Positions 1-7,428 of a stretch of DNA of 8,768 nt are shown here, piece after piece. The notes beneath the pieces are model-generated. The model saw only the letters and a program-made list of their open reading frames with translations, did not search any database and had not been told where the DNA came from. Source of the stretch: Candidatus Eiseniibacteriota bacterium. Lineage in GTDB: Bacteria > Joyebacterota > Joyebacteria > Joyebacterales > Joyebacteraceae. The stretch lies in contig JAUWBY010000083.1 in assembly GCA_030609605.1 (NCBI GenBank), positions 1 through 8,768 of the forward strand, written 5' to 3'. Every line of letters starts with the position of its first letter. Position 1 is the first letter of the stretch. Both the position numbers and the translations under genes were made by a program.

Positions 1-2610
1 GCAGGCATATCCGCCGGCCACGCGCTCTCTCCGGAGTATCTGCCTGCGACGATGGCGCTGGCTGTCCTCCTTGCAGTGCCGGCAGCCACAAGGACTGCTC
101 GCTCTCTTCGTAGACCTGAAGGCGTCAACGCAGTTGACACCTCCCGACAGATCGGGAACAGCGACGATGCTGCGCGACACCGAAGGCGCTGGAGAGGCGA
201 CGGCTTCGGACCGGCGCTTGCCATGGATTGCATGCTGCTTCTCTCCTTTGCGCTGACCGGCGCGGCCCTCCACAGCTCAGCTCACTTCCTGGTCCCTCCG
301 GACGATATTTCACTCCTGCCCACACAGGTGGAGATACACGCGGAGGCTCTCGTGCGAGAAGTACGCTATCCGGAGCAGCGTCGTCCACGAGCGGTGGTCG
401 CCGTACGGCGGCTCGGAATCGGAGGCGCCGAGTCCCGCCCCGCATCCGGCTTCATCTGGGTCACTCTGCCCAAGGGCGCACCCATTCTCAGGAGGGGCGA
501 TGTGGCGCTCATGATCGGGACAACTGAGATTCCGGCAGGCGGGCGCAACCCAGGAGCGTTCGATTTCTCCTCGTACCTTCGGGAAAAACGCATCAACAGG
601 GTCATGCGGCCACGGTCGGTCGAACTCCTCACGCGGCCTGCCGGAATCGAGGACCTCTCGTCTGCAATAGAACGGACGATTCGGAAACACCTGTCTCAAG
701 AACCCGCAGCTCTCCTGCGGGGGCTCCTGCTCGGACGCACCGACCACCTCGGCGACGATCTCGTGCAGTCCTTCAGAGCGTCCGGGACAGTGCACGTACT
801 CGCTGTGTCCGGGCTCCACACCGGTTTCATCCTGCTCATCGCATTCGCGCTTCTGAGAACGCTGCGGGTTCCCCCGAGGGCCGCTCGACTGGCGACCATT
901 CCGCTTCTGTTTGTTTTTGTGATGACGGTGGGAATCCGCCCCTCGGTTGTTCGCGCAGCGTTGATGGCAACCGTTTTCATCGCGACGTGGTCCCTCCAGA
1001 GACGGCCAAGCTCCCTCAACGCGGCAGGGCTCGCAGCTCTCGCGCTGCTTCTCGCCAGGCCCGGCACTGCGTTCGATCTGGGCTTCAGGCTCTCGTTCGC
1101 AGCTGTGCTGGGAATCATCGTCCTGCGACAACCGATTCTGAAGATCATGATCTGCGTCCCGGGATGCAATACACACAGATCGCACGTGCGTCCCGGCTCC
1201 AGGGCTCGCGAGTTCCTTCTGGGAGCTTTCGCACTCAGCATTTCTGCTCAGGTGGGCGTTCTCCCTATCATTGTCAGCTCCGGCGGAGATGTGTCATTGG
1301 TAGCACCGCTCGCGAATCTCGTTGTCGTACCGCTGGCTGGAGCGTCAGTGGCCTCCGGTCTTGCCACGCTGGCTCTCGACCCACTGGTTCCCGAGGCCGC
1401 CCACGTCCTTGCCGCTGCGACCTGGGCCACACTCAAGGCGCTGACAGTCGTGGTTGGCTTGGTGCGCGAGTTGCCGGCGGCTTCCGTAACGCTGCCCACA
1501 TCATTGGCAATTCCGCTGGCACTGACAGTGATTGCTTTCGCCATGAGCGTGCGCGCTCGCCGGCGCAAGGCGGTGGTCTGCCTGCGAATGGTCACCGTAG
1601 CAGTGGCGTTCAGCGGTCTGGTCACGCTCTTCACAGGCCCTGGACGCACGCACACACGCGTGATCTTCTTCGACGTGGGGCAAGGAGACTCCGCGCTTAT
1701 CGAGGTCCCGTTCGGGCATCGGGTGCTCGTGGACGCGGGTCCGGCAGCGCTCGGCTGGAACGGACCCGACTCGGGACGGGATGTCATAGTGCCCTATCTG
1801 AGGGGCAGGGGAATCCGCTCGCTCGATGCGCTTGTGATCACACATGGCCACGCGGACCACTACGGAGGGGCCGCCGCCGTTCTCTCGTCGGTCAGAGTGG
1901 AGAGGCTGGTCGTCACAGCAGACTTCATCGAAGCTGAGCGTGTTCCCAGACTGCTTGAGCAGGCGTATGCCGCCGGCACTCGTGTTGTCACTCTCGCTCT
2001 CGGCGACAGTCTGTGCCTTGGTCCGGACTGCGCGCTCGTCTGTCTTGCGCCCTCCGATCTGTGGGCATCCCGCGCCCCCACGGAGAACGATCGCTCGATC
2101 GTGCTTTCGGCGCGACTGGACGGACTCAATGTGCTGCTCACCGGTGACATCGAAGCACCGACAGAACGCATGCTTCATGCGACCGATTCGTTGATCGAGA
2201 CAGACATACTCAAAGTGGCCCACCACGGCTCGTCAACATCCAGCACTGTTGATTTTCTGCAGGCCTCTTCTGCACAGATCGCTGTGGTCTCCGTAGGACG
2301 GAGAAACCGCTACGGCCACCCATGCCCACATGCAATCGCCAGGCTCAGCGGCACCGTGCGGGAGCTCTTTCGAACCGACCTTGATGGAGCCGTAGTTGTG
2401 GATGTGGGGAAGAAGAGAGCGCTGGTAAGGTCCATAGGCAGTGGCCGCAGCACGTACTTCTATCTCTCACGAAAGCGCTACGCGGAGGAGTCGGACCCGG
2501 AACCCACGAGAACTACCGAGAGCAGGTCGGGGTGCAGAACCCGCCGTGCTGCCTTGAGCACCTGTTCCGAGGTAACGGAGCCAATGATGTCGGGATACCT
2601 CTCATCGTAG
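1..2610 (+). CDS. comEC: ComEC/Rec2-family DNA-uptake channel protein, 5' partial
   Basis: Inner-membrane protein expected to carry single-stranded DNA into the cytoplasm during natural transformation. The frame is open from base 1, and the 17 codons before the first ATG (position 52) read like a ComEC N-terminus, so the true start is probably upstream. Counting from ATG 52, an early membrane segment lies near 58-75, followed by a soluble OB-like (DUF4131-type) part to about 200. The Competence domain covers about 215-520, with the hallmark HVLAVSGLHTG at 248-258 and many hydrophobic helices. A metallo-beta-lactamase-like domain starts near 535 (FDVGQGD at 540-546) and keeps HGHADH (598-603), TGD (697-699) and HHGSS (724-728), so its metal site looks intact. 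The last 40 or so residues go beyond the usual family end, are rich in R, S and T, and are encoded opposite the 3' end of the convergent M16 gene. Other competence genes are not in view. Confidence 0.93.
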   Translation, partial: AGISAGHALSPEYLPATMALAVLLAVPAATRTARSLRRPEGVNAVDTSRQIGNSDDAARHRRRWRGDGFGPALAMDCMLLLSFALTGAALHSSAHFLVPPDDISLLPTQVEIHAEALVREVRYPEQRRPRAVVAVRRLGIGGAESRPASGFIWVTLPKGAPILRRGDVALMIGTTEIPAGGRNPGAFDFSSYLREKRINRVMRPRSVELLTRPAGIEDLSSAIERTIRKHLSQEPAALLRGLLLGRTDHLGDDLVQSFRASGTVHVLAVSGLHTGFILLIAFALLRTLRVPPRAARLATIPLLFVFVMTVGIRPSVVRAALMATVFIATWSLQRRPSSLNAAGLAALALLLARPGTAFDLGFRLSFAAVLGIIVLRQPILKIMICVPGCNTHRSHVRPGSRAREFLLGAFALSISAQVGVLPIIVSSGGDVSLVAPLANLVVVPLAGASVASGLATLALDPLVPEAAHVLAAATWATLKALTVVVGLVRELPAASVTLPTSLAIPLALTVIAFAMSVRARRRKAVVCLRMVTVAVAFSGLVTLFTGPGRTHTRVIFFDVGQGDSALIEVPFGHRVLVDAGPAALGWNGPDSGRDVIVPYLRGRGIRSLDALVITHGHADHYGGAAAVLSSVRVERLVVTADFIEAERVPRLLEQAYAAGTRVVTLALGDSLCLGPDCALVCLAPSDLWASRAPTENDRSIVLSARLDGLNVLLTGDIEAPTERMLHATDSLIETDILKVAHHGSSTSSTVDFLQASSAQIAVVSVGRRNRYGHPCPHAIARLSGTVRELFRTDLDGAVVVDVGKKRALVRSIGSGRSTYFYLSRKRYAEESDPEPTRTTESRSGCRTRRAALSTCSEVTEPMMSGYLSS

Positions 2611-3746
2611 TCAAGGCCCAGAGAGTATCGCTCGATGGAGATCGCCCGACCGGAGATTCCCTCCGTGGTCTCACGGTCTGCGAGATGCTGTCCCAGAAGG
2701 AAGGCGATGGAAGACTGCCGCTCCTGCTCGCTAGGTTTCTCGTTCCGCGCCCTCTCGAGCTCGGACCGGATGCACTGTATGGCCTGCTCTGCCTGCGATG
2801 GCAGTGTCGCCGTGTACACCCAGAACAGGCCCGGATCGAGCCCCGCGGACCCAGTGATATCGCTCTCGATGACATACGACAGCCCTTTGTCCTCCCTCAG
2901 GCGAATGGCAAGACGTGAGGTGAAACCGGCCCCATCACCGAGGATCACATCCAGGACTCTCAGAGCATAGAAATCGGGATCCAGCCGTGTTATTCCCAGA
3001 TGGCCGAGCACTATGTGCACCTGCTCACGTCGCATCCGGATGTCACTCCGTGATGCCGCCGGCGGATCCGGAGGCGCCGACTCCATCTGTCCGGACTTGT
3101 CACCTCTCCAGCGCTCGAAGCAGCGTTCGGCCAGCGCAAGTGCTCTTTCCGGATCAAGGTCCCCGGCGATCGACAGCACTGAACTCCCTGGCGCGTACCT
3201 CCGGGCGAAATGGTCGACGATCTCGCTGCGCCTGAGCCGCGCGACCATCTCCCTGGTTCCATTCGTCGGACGGCTCCGCGCATGCCCGGCGAATACCCTG
3301 GCGAACAGCTCCCGCTGGGCAACGTGATATGGATCATCGATATCTTCCGCGATCTCTGAAAGAAGCGCCTTGCGTGAATCCTCGATCTCCACCGGCTCGA
3401 AGAGCGGCTCAGACACGATCTCGTACAGGATTTCGAGGGCATCGGTCATGTATCGAGAGAGCCCTGTGATGGAAAGAGCCACGGTCTCGTAGCTGGGCAC
3501 CACGTCGAGAGTGGCCCCGATGCCGTCGATCGCCTCCGCGATCTGATCTGCACTCCGGTCGGCTGTACCCTCGACCAGCGCGCTCGCCGTCAGTGCCGCG
3601 ACTCCGGCAAGCCCATGCCCTTCGTACCGAGAGCCCGCCTCTATGGAGAGCGTGGCTGTGAACAGGGGCTCCTTGCGCTGTTCCGACGCAAGAAGCACCA
3701 GCCCGTTGTCAAGAACCCTCCGGACTATTCCGGGGTCACGAGCCAT
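2478..3746 (-). CDS. M16-family peptidase homologue, zinc site lost (partner subunit)
   Basis: A 422-residue M16 (pitrilysin/processing-peptidase) protein with the usual two-lobed length. Where active members have HXXEH after G-L-A, this one has G48-V-A-A51-L52, so it cannot bind zinc in the normal way. Its second half keeps the family's SRL...LRE..GL.Y stretch (278-291). R284 and Y291, six residues apart, fit the R/Y pair of non-catalytic M16B subunits that contact the substrate in the partner's active site. It starts with ATG 22 nt inside the end of the upstream catalytic M16 gene and has a strong GGAGG 8 nt before the ATG, so the two are very likely co-translated and form a heterodimer. 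No signal peptide is visible, so a cytoplasmic location is likely. The substrate is unknown. Its 3' end overlaps comEC by 133 bp on the opposite strand. Confidence 0.9.
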   Translation of the reverse strand: MARDPGIVRRVLDNGLVLLASEQRKEPLFTATLSIEAGSRYEGHGLAGVAALTASALVEGTADRSADQIAEAIDGIGATLDVVPSYETVALSITGLSRYMTDALEILYEIVSEPLFEPVEIEDSRKALLSEIAEDIDDPYHVAQRELFARVFAGHARSRPTNGTREMVARLRRSEIVDHFARRYAPGSSVLSIAGDLDPERALALAERCFERWRGDKSGQMESAPPDPPAASRSDIRMRREQVHIVLGHLGITRLDPDFYALRVLDVILGDGAGFTSRLAIRLREDKGLSYVIESDITGSAGLDPGLFWVYTATLPSQAEQAIQCIRSELERARNEKPSEQERQSSIAFLLGQHLADRETTEGISGRAISIERYSLGLDYDERYPDIIGSVTSEQVLKAARRVLHPDLLSVVLVGSGSDSSA

Positions 3747-4969
3747 CCGCTCGTCCTCCTCTCCGGACGTAGATAGCGAGTCAGCACATCGGTCAGCGTA
3801 TCGCCGTCCTCCTCGAACAGCGACTTGTCAAACTCCTCGCCATACTCCAGGGAAGCCACGCTCTCCCAGAGGCCAAGAGTGGAGGTCGCCCCAAGCACAG
3901 TCTCCCGGGCCAGCATCGTATCGGCAGCCACCAGCCTTCTCGCCGTATCCATCTGCTGCTCCGAGATGCCTGTTTCGGCAAGCTCGCACAGCAGCTCCAA
4001 GAGAGCGCTTTCAGCCTCTCCGAGGTCTGCGCCAGGGTGTAGGGAGGCGGCTATCCAGAAGAGCCCGGGATCTTTCTGCAGCAATCGCGTAGCGGAGACC
4101 TCCGTAGCCACTTTGAGGTCTCGCACAAGCCGCCGGTAGAGAACCGAACTCCGCCCGCCCGCAAGCACTGTCACGAGGAGTTCGAGTGCAGCGCTGTCCG
4201 CATGCTCGGCCGCCGGAACGTGGTATGCCAGAGTAAGACGAGGCGTCGAGTGGTCGGTCTCAACTCTTGCGCAGCGTTCCTCGAGCTGCTCCGGTTCCAC
4301 CCGCGGCGCAGGCAGTTTCGCCGCGCGCGCGGGGATTCCCCCGAAGAGTTCCTCCACTGCTTCGACAACCTCACAGTGCATCCGTGGTCCCGCGACCACA
4401 AGAGCCGCATTCGACGGAACGTAGAGCTCATCGTGAAACGCCCTCAGATCATCCACTGCAAGAACCTCAATACTCTCGCGCCGTCCGATCACCGGGTTTC
4501 GATATGGATGAACCGAGTAGGCCAGACTATCTACGACCTCATCCAGAGCGCACTCGGGATCATCGGCCGCCATCCTGCGTTCCTCAAGGGCTACGCGGCG
4601 CTCCGTCTCAAACGACTCACCGCCCAAGGGACAGTTGGCCATCCGATCCGCCTCCATCTCCAGAGGGATCCGCCAGGCAGACTCCGGAACAACGAAGTAG
4701 TAGGCAGTGTAGTCTGTGGTAGTGACTGCGTTGTTCCATCCTCCGAATCGTGCCGTAACTTCATCTATCGCGCCGTGGGGAAAACGCGGCGTCCCGCGGA
4801 ACATCATGTGCTCCATGAGGTGTGCCAGCCCTGTCTTTCCCTCAGGTTCGTGCAGCGATCCGGCACGGTAGAAGAGCGTGGAAGCGGCAAGCGGTGAGTG
4901 GGTTCTCGTCGTCGTGATGACGGCAAGACCGTTCGGGAGAACGGTCCGTGATGGCCTCAGATTGCTCAT
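3725..4969 (-). CDS. M16-family zinc metallopeptidase, catalytic subunit
   Basis: Insulinase/processing-peptidase family protein of 414 residues when started at the ATG at 4969. The zinc site is complete: H50-L-M-E-H54, with the third ligand E130 in the ERRVALEERR stretch, 76 residues on as in the family. An upstream TTG at 5071 would add 34 residues. I prefer 4969 because the protein then begins about ten residues before the conserved V-L-P-N-G-L strand, the zinc motif falls at the usual position, and a likely promoter would start transcription near 5068, leaving the TTG outside the message. The ATG has no obvious Shine-Dalgarno site, so the start remains uncertain. No signal peptide is seen. 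Together with the overlapping inactive paralogue downstream it fits a two-component M16B protease; processing or degradation of small proteins or peptides is the family role, but the target cannot be told from sequence. Confidence 0.92.
   Translation of the reverse strand: MSNLRPSRTVLPNGLAVITTTRTHSPLAASTLFYRAGSLHEPEGKTGLAHLMEHMMFRGTPRFPHGAIDEVTARFGGWNNAVTTTDYTAYYFVVPESAWRIPLEMEADRMANCPLGGESFETERRVALEERRMAADDPECALDEVVDSLAYSVHPYRNPVIGRRESIEVLAVDDLRAFHDELYVPSNAALVVAGPRMHCEVVEAVEELFGGIPARAAKLPAPRVEPEQLEERCARVETDHSTPRLTLAYHVPAAEHADSAALELLVTVLAGGRSSVLYRRLVRDLKVATEVSATRLLQKDPGLFWIAASLHPGADLGEAESALLELLCELAETGISEQQMDTARRLVAADTMLARETVLGATSTLGLWESVASLEYGEEFDKSLFEEDGDTLTDVLTRYLRPERRTSGWLVTPE
3755..3759 (-). 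promoter_or_regulatory. Ribosome binding site of the second M16 gene
   Basis: GGAGG on the minus strand, 8 nt before the ATG at 3746 and inside the 3' end of the upstream M16 coding region. It fixes the start of the second gene and the 22-nt overlap between the two. Confidence 0.75.
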
Positions 4970-5054
4970 GGGCTTTGATGTGTTCCCGCGCTGTGCCGCG
5001 GCCGTCCCTGTGACCTCGTGGGCCGACCTCAACAACCTATCCTGTGTCTCATCC

Positions 5055-5084
5055 TTGACTTCGTGACCCAAACAAACCTATTCT
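5055..5084 (+). promoter_or_regulatory. Probable sigma70-type promoter for purN and the NHL gene
   Basis: TTGACT at 5055-5060 and TATTCT at 5079-5084, with an 18-nt spacer. Transcription would begin near 5091, giving a leader of about 78 nt before the purN TTG start. This is a consensus match by eye only. Confidence 0.45.
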
Positions 5085-5103
5085 CCCGTGAGTGGCGCGT
5101 CAA
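5075..5103 (-). promoter_or_regulatory. Probable promoter for the M16 gene pair, overlapping the purN promoter
   Basis: Read on the minus strand: TTGACG at 5103-5098, a 17-nt spacer, then TAGGTT at 5080-5075. The start point would be near 5068, just downstream of the alternative TTG codon at 5071, which supports the ATG at 4969 as the real start of the catalytic M16 gene. Its -10 box shares two bases with the -10 box of the purN promoter, and TAGGTTTG also fits the Bacteroides-type TAnnTTTG element. Confidence 0.4.
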
Positions 5104-5144
5104 GCTGTGAGTCGCCCGAAGTCGCTGCCGGCGGGATGCCCGGG

Positions 5145-5160
5145 TCTCCTGAAACGGAGG
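5145..5160 (+). promoter_or_regulatory. purN ribosome binding site, within a short hairpin
   Basis: GGAGG at 5156-5160 lies 8 nt before the TTG at 5169 and is the main reason for choosing that start. The bases TCTCC at 5145-5149 can pair with it (four Watson-Crick pairs plus one G-U) around a 6-nt loop. A second small stem, CGGG-ATG-CCCG at 5132-5142, lies just upstream. The site is clear; any regulatory effect of the pairing is inference. Confidence 0.6.
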
Positions 5161-5168
5161 AAAGCGCA

Positions 5169-5810
5169 TTGAAGAAACTCAGAGTGGGAGTGCTCGCATC
5201 GGGCAATGGCTCAAATCTCCAGGCTATCCTCGACCAGTCGCTTGCGGGAAAGATAGATGTTGAGGTCGTGGTCGTCGTAAGCGATGTGGAGGACGCCCAT
5301 GCACTCAGCCGTGCCAGGACCGCTGGAGTCCCGGCGGTCTACGTGCCTCCGGGCAAGTTCCGAACGAAGCTCGAACCCGAGATCGAAAGACAGTACGCAG
5401 AGACCCTGCTCACCAATGGTGTGGAAGTCGTCGTGCTGGCCGGTTTCATGAGAATCCTTCACGACGATTTCCTGAACACATTCCCGGAGAGGGTCGTGAA
5501 CATACATCCCTCACTCCTCCCGGCATTTCCGGGACTCAACGTGCAGAAGAAGGCAATCGACGGCGGCGTCAAGTGGTCGGGAGCAACGGTACATTTCGTG
5601 AATGCCGGTGTCGATGCCGGACCGATAATTCTCCAGGCCGTGGTTCCCGTTCTCGACGGCGACACGCCGGAGACACTTGCGGCTCGCATTCTTGTGGAGG
5701 AGCACAGGATATACCCAGAGGCCCTCCAGCTCATCGCTCATAAGCGCATACGGATCGATGGACGTCGCGTGATAGCAGGACCAGCGCCGATTGAGGGAGA
5801 GTCGCGGTGA
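5169..5810 (+). CDS. purN: Phosphoribosylglycinamide formyltransferase (GART, PurN type)
   Basis: Cytoplasmic enzyme of purine synthesis that transfers a formyl group from 10-formyltetrahydrofolate to GAR, giving FGAR. With the TTG start the protein has 213 residues, close to E. coli PurN (212). It shows the phosphate-binding SGNGSN loop (11-16), VVLAGFMRIL (88-97), the catalytic N111-I-H113-P-S-L-L-P, A-T-V-H142-F-V, and D149-A-G-P. N111, H113 and D149 match the family's catalytic trio. The stretch after the HPSLLP motif reads GLNVQKKAI, lacking the histidines of E. coli (GLHTHRQAL), as other PurN proteins also do. A GTG at 5088 is in frame and would add 27 residues, but it lies at or before the predicted transcription start and has no ribosome site, whereas the TTG has GGAGG at 8 nt. 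The stop overlaps the next gene's start by 4 nt. Confidence 0.95.
   Translation: MKKLRVGVLASGNGSNLQAILDQSLAGKIDVEVVVVVSDVEDAHALSRARTAGVPAVYVPPGKFRTKLEPEIERQYAETLLTNGVEVVVLAGFMRILHDDFLNTFPERVVNIHPSLLPAFPGLNVQKKAIDGGVKWSGATVHFVNAGVDAGPIILQAVVPVLDGDTPETLAARILVEEHRIYPEALQLIAHKRIRIDGRRVIAGPAPIEGESR
5794..5799 (+). promoter_or_regulatory. Ribosome binding site of the NHL-repeat gene
   Basis: AGGGAG inside the last purN codons, 7 nt before the GTG at 5807. It supports the GTGA overlap start over the internal ATG at 5843, which has only a weak site. Confidence 0.6.
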
Positions 5811-7318
5811 GGGCCCGGACTCGAGAGACTCGCTCCGTCAGAATGAGCACGAGATGCCGGTCGCTTGGGGTTCAGACGCTATGCCTAGCGCTCTTAGTGA
5901 TCTGCCTGCGCAGTCCGGTCAGGTGTGTGGCATCGCCGTTGCCGGACAGTACGACTCCCCCCGCCGCGGCAAGCCCGACAACGCTCGTATACCCTCCGTT
6001 CGGTCACTGCTTGGGGATGCACAAGGTCGGTTCCTTCCAGCTTTTCATCTACCTCGGCATGCAGACTCGATTTGACGATCCTACCGGAATCGTGGCCGTC
6101 AAACTCCGCTCCAAGGATGATCCATCCACCGGGCAGGATGACGATGAGCTGACGGTCTTCGGATTGAACTCGGGACGATGTGAGATCATATACAATACAT
6201 CGCTCTACAACGTCGAGGTATTTGGCACGTGTGGACACGGTGAGGGGGAGTTCCTGAACCCGCTCGGAATCACGGCCGACGAGGATGGAAACATCTTCGT
6301 CGCCGACACTGGAAACAATCGGGTGATCCGCCTCCTCTACAGGAACGACGAGCTGGTCTTCGTCAAATCATTCCGATTCGCCGAGGATGACGGCGGGGCG
6401 TTCTCAGAACCGTCGCAGATCGCGCTGGGGTCATCCGGAACTCTCTACATAGCAGATACGGGCAACGACAGGATCGTCCTCATGTCTCCGGTCGGCGAAT
6501 ACATTGGGGAGATCCGCGGAGTCCCATCGCCTGACGCGTCACTCGATGAGAACCCACGACCGGATGCGTTGCTCGACCGCCCCGTAGGACTTGCCGTGGT
6601 TGAACGACGATCCGTTTGGACGAGCAGAGCCGAGGACTCCGTCGTGGTTGCCGATCGAGACGGCACACGTCTCCTGCGCTTCGACCGCCATGGGAAACTC
6701 CTCGCGTGCGCCGACGCGCGGGAGGTGCCGGGTACCGCGTCGTTTGACTACCTGGCGATAGATTACTACGGCAACGTCTACGCCACCGACCGCGCCGGCT
6801 GTCGCATACACAAGTTCGACCGCTCCCTGAATCACGTTACGTCATTCGGCGAACCTGGAAAGGGCGACATGGAGCTGGACGAGCCCCGCGGCATCACACT
6901 CTGGCGGCGCTTCGGACAGATCTTTGTGGCTGAGAGGACGGGCGCGCAGTACTTCTGGATAGGAACCGACATCCAGCGCTTCTCCGTTGAACCTGATTCG
7001 ATCGTCGTGGGTGAGGGCAGGATCAGCGTGTCGTACTTTCTGACGGAATCCGCACGCGTGACTCTTGAGGTGCTGGATCGGGACGAAAACGTGGTCCGGA
7101 CCATTCTCAGCCGCCGCCGCGCAATAGGAGAAAATGTGGAGCACTGGGATACCGTCTCCAAGCACCGGAAGACCCCGCAAGAGAAGCCGTCGCCCTCACA
7201 AGAACCTGCACCCCTTCAGCCAGGGCGCTACACGGTACGTCTGACTGCAACACCGACGTACTCCTCGGGTGCCTATTTCAGCGATACCGCCGAATCCCAC
7301 TTAAATGTGACTCAGTAG
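5807..7318 (+). CDS. Secreted NHL beta-propeller protein with C-terminal FlgD-like Ig domain
   Basis: A 503-residue exported protein of unknown role. The arginine-rich N-terminus is followed by a hydrophobic segment (about 20-34) and a possible signal-peptidase site after C40-V-A42. Residues 59-137 contain a distinct region with DDDELTVFGLNSG at 111-123 that I cannot assign. NHL-type repeats follow near 138-176, 190-226, 255-294, 311-337 and 345-380, recognisable by G-I/L-A....G-N-I-F/Y-V-A-D-T-G-N-N/D-R; the fourth and fifth are degenerate. About 395-500 resembles the FlgD-like Ig fold found at the C-terminus of many secreted FCB-group proteins (VTLEVLDRDENVVRTIL, then GRYTVRLTA). NHL propellers usually bind proteins or ligands; no enzyme residues can be named. 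GTG start overlapping the purN stop implies one transcript, though a functional link to purines is not obvious. The ATG at 5843 is an alternative start. Confidence 0.85.
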   Translation: MRARTRETRSVRMSTRCRSLGVQTLCLALLVICLRSPVRCVASPLPDSTTPPAAASPTTLVYPPFGHCLGMHKVGSFQLFIYLGMQTRFDDPTGIVAVKLRSKDDPSTGQDDDELTVFGLNSGRCEIIYNTSLYNVEVFGTCGHGEGEFLNPLGITADEDGNIFVADTGNNRVIRLLYRNDELVFVKSFRFAEDDGGAFSEPSQIALGSSGTLYIADTGNDRIVLMSPVGEYIGEIRGVPSPDASLDENPRPDALLDRPVGLAVVERRSVWTSRAEDSVVVADRDGTRLLRFDRHGKLLACADAREVPGTASFDYLAIDYYGNVYATDRAGCRIHKFDRSLNHVTSFGEPGKGDMELDEPRGITLWRRFGQIFVAERTGAQYFWIGTDIQRFSVEPDSIVVGEGRISVSYFLTESARVTLEVLDRDENVVRTILSRRRAIGENVEHWDTVSKHRKTPQEKPSPSQEPAPLQPGRYTVRLTATPTYSSGAYFSDTAESHLNVTQ

Positions 7319-7428
7319 CATAGACGGCCTGACCGCCTCCAAGGGGCTTGCGCGTCTGCGTCGAGTCTGCTAGTTTGTCCGATTAGCTCTACGGGATGCA
7401 AAGAGTCACGGTGTCAGGGGGTACGTAC
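7319..7428 (+). promoter_or_regulatory. Intergenic region with a possible secA promoter and ribosome site
   Basis: A weak sigma70-like match, TTGCGC at 7348-7353 and TAGTTT at 7371-7376 with a 17-nt spacer and an extended TGC just before the -10, could drive secA. AGGGGG at 7416-7421 lies 7 nt before the GTG at 7429. I see no convincing terminator hairpin for the preceding gene, so read-through from purN is possible. Confidence 0.35.

Noticed and set aside
310..1185. Long minus-strand open frame opposite comEC, and similar ones at 1501-2226 and 1248-1787.
   Set aside because: The plus frame gives a coherent ComEC with all motifs; the antisense translations are low-complexity, rich in R, S, C and H, with no recognisable domain, as expected in GC-rich DNA.
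987..1937. Plus-strand open frame of 316 codons inside comEC in another frame.
   Set aside because: Arginine/serine/histidine-rich shadow translation with no domain; it lies wholly within the ComEC channel and metal domains.
4202..4897. Plus-strand open frame of 231 codons opposite the catalytic M16 gene, with a smaller one at 4267-4722.
   Set aside because: The minus strand carries a clear M16 peptidase; the opposite translation has no family signal.
4970..5071. N-terminal extension of the catalytic M16 protein from TTG 5071.
   Set aside because: The zinc motif would sit 34 residues later than usual, the added residues do not look like a signal peptide or domain, and the likely promoter starts downstream of this codon. 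Not fully excluded, since the ATG has a poor ribosome site.
5088..5168. N-terminal extension of PurN from GTG 5088.
   Set aside because: No ribosome site, located at the predicted transcription start, and the family begins at about the TTG at 5169.
7319..7345. Possible terminator after the NHL gene (ACGG...CCG).
   Set aside because: The stem is only about four pairs and has no T-run.
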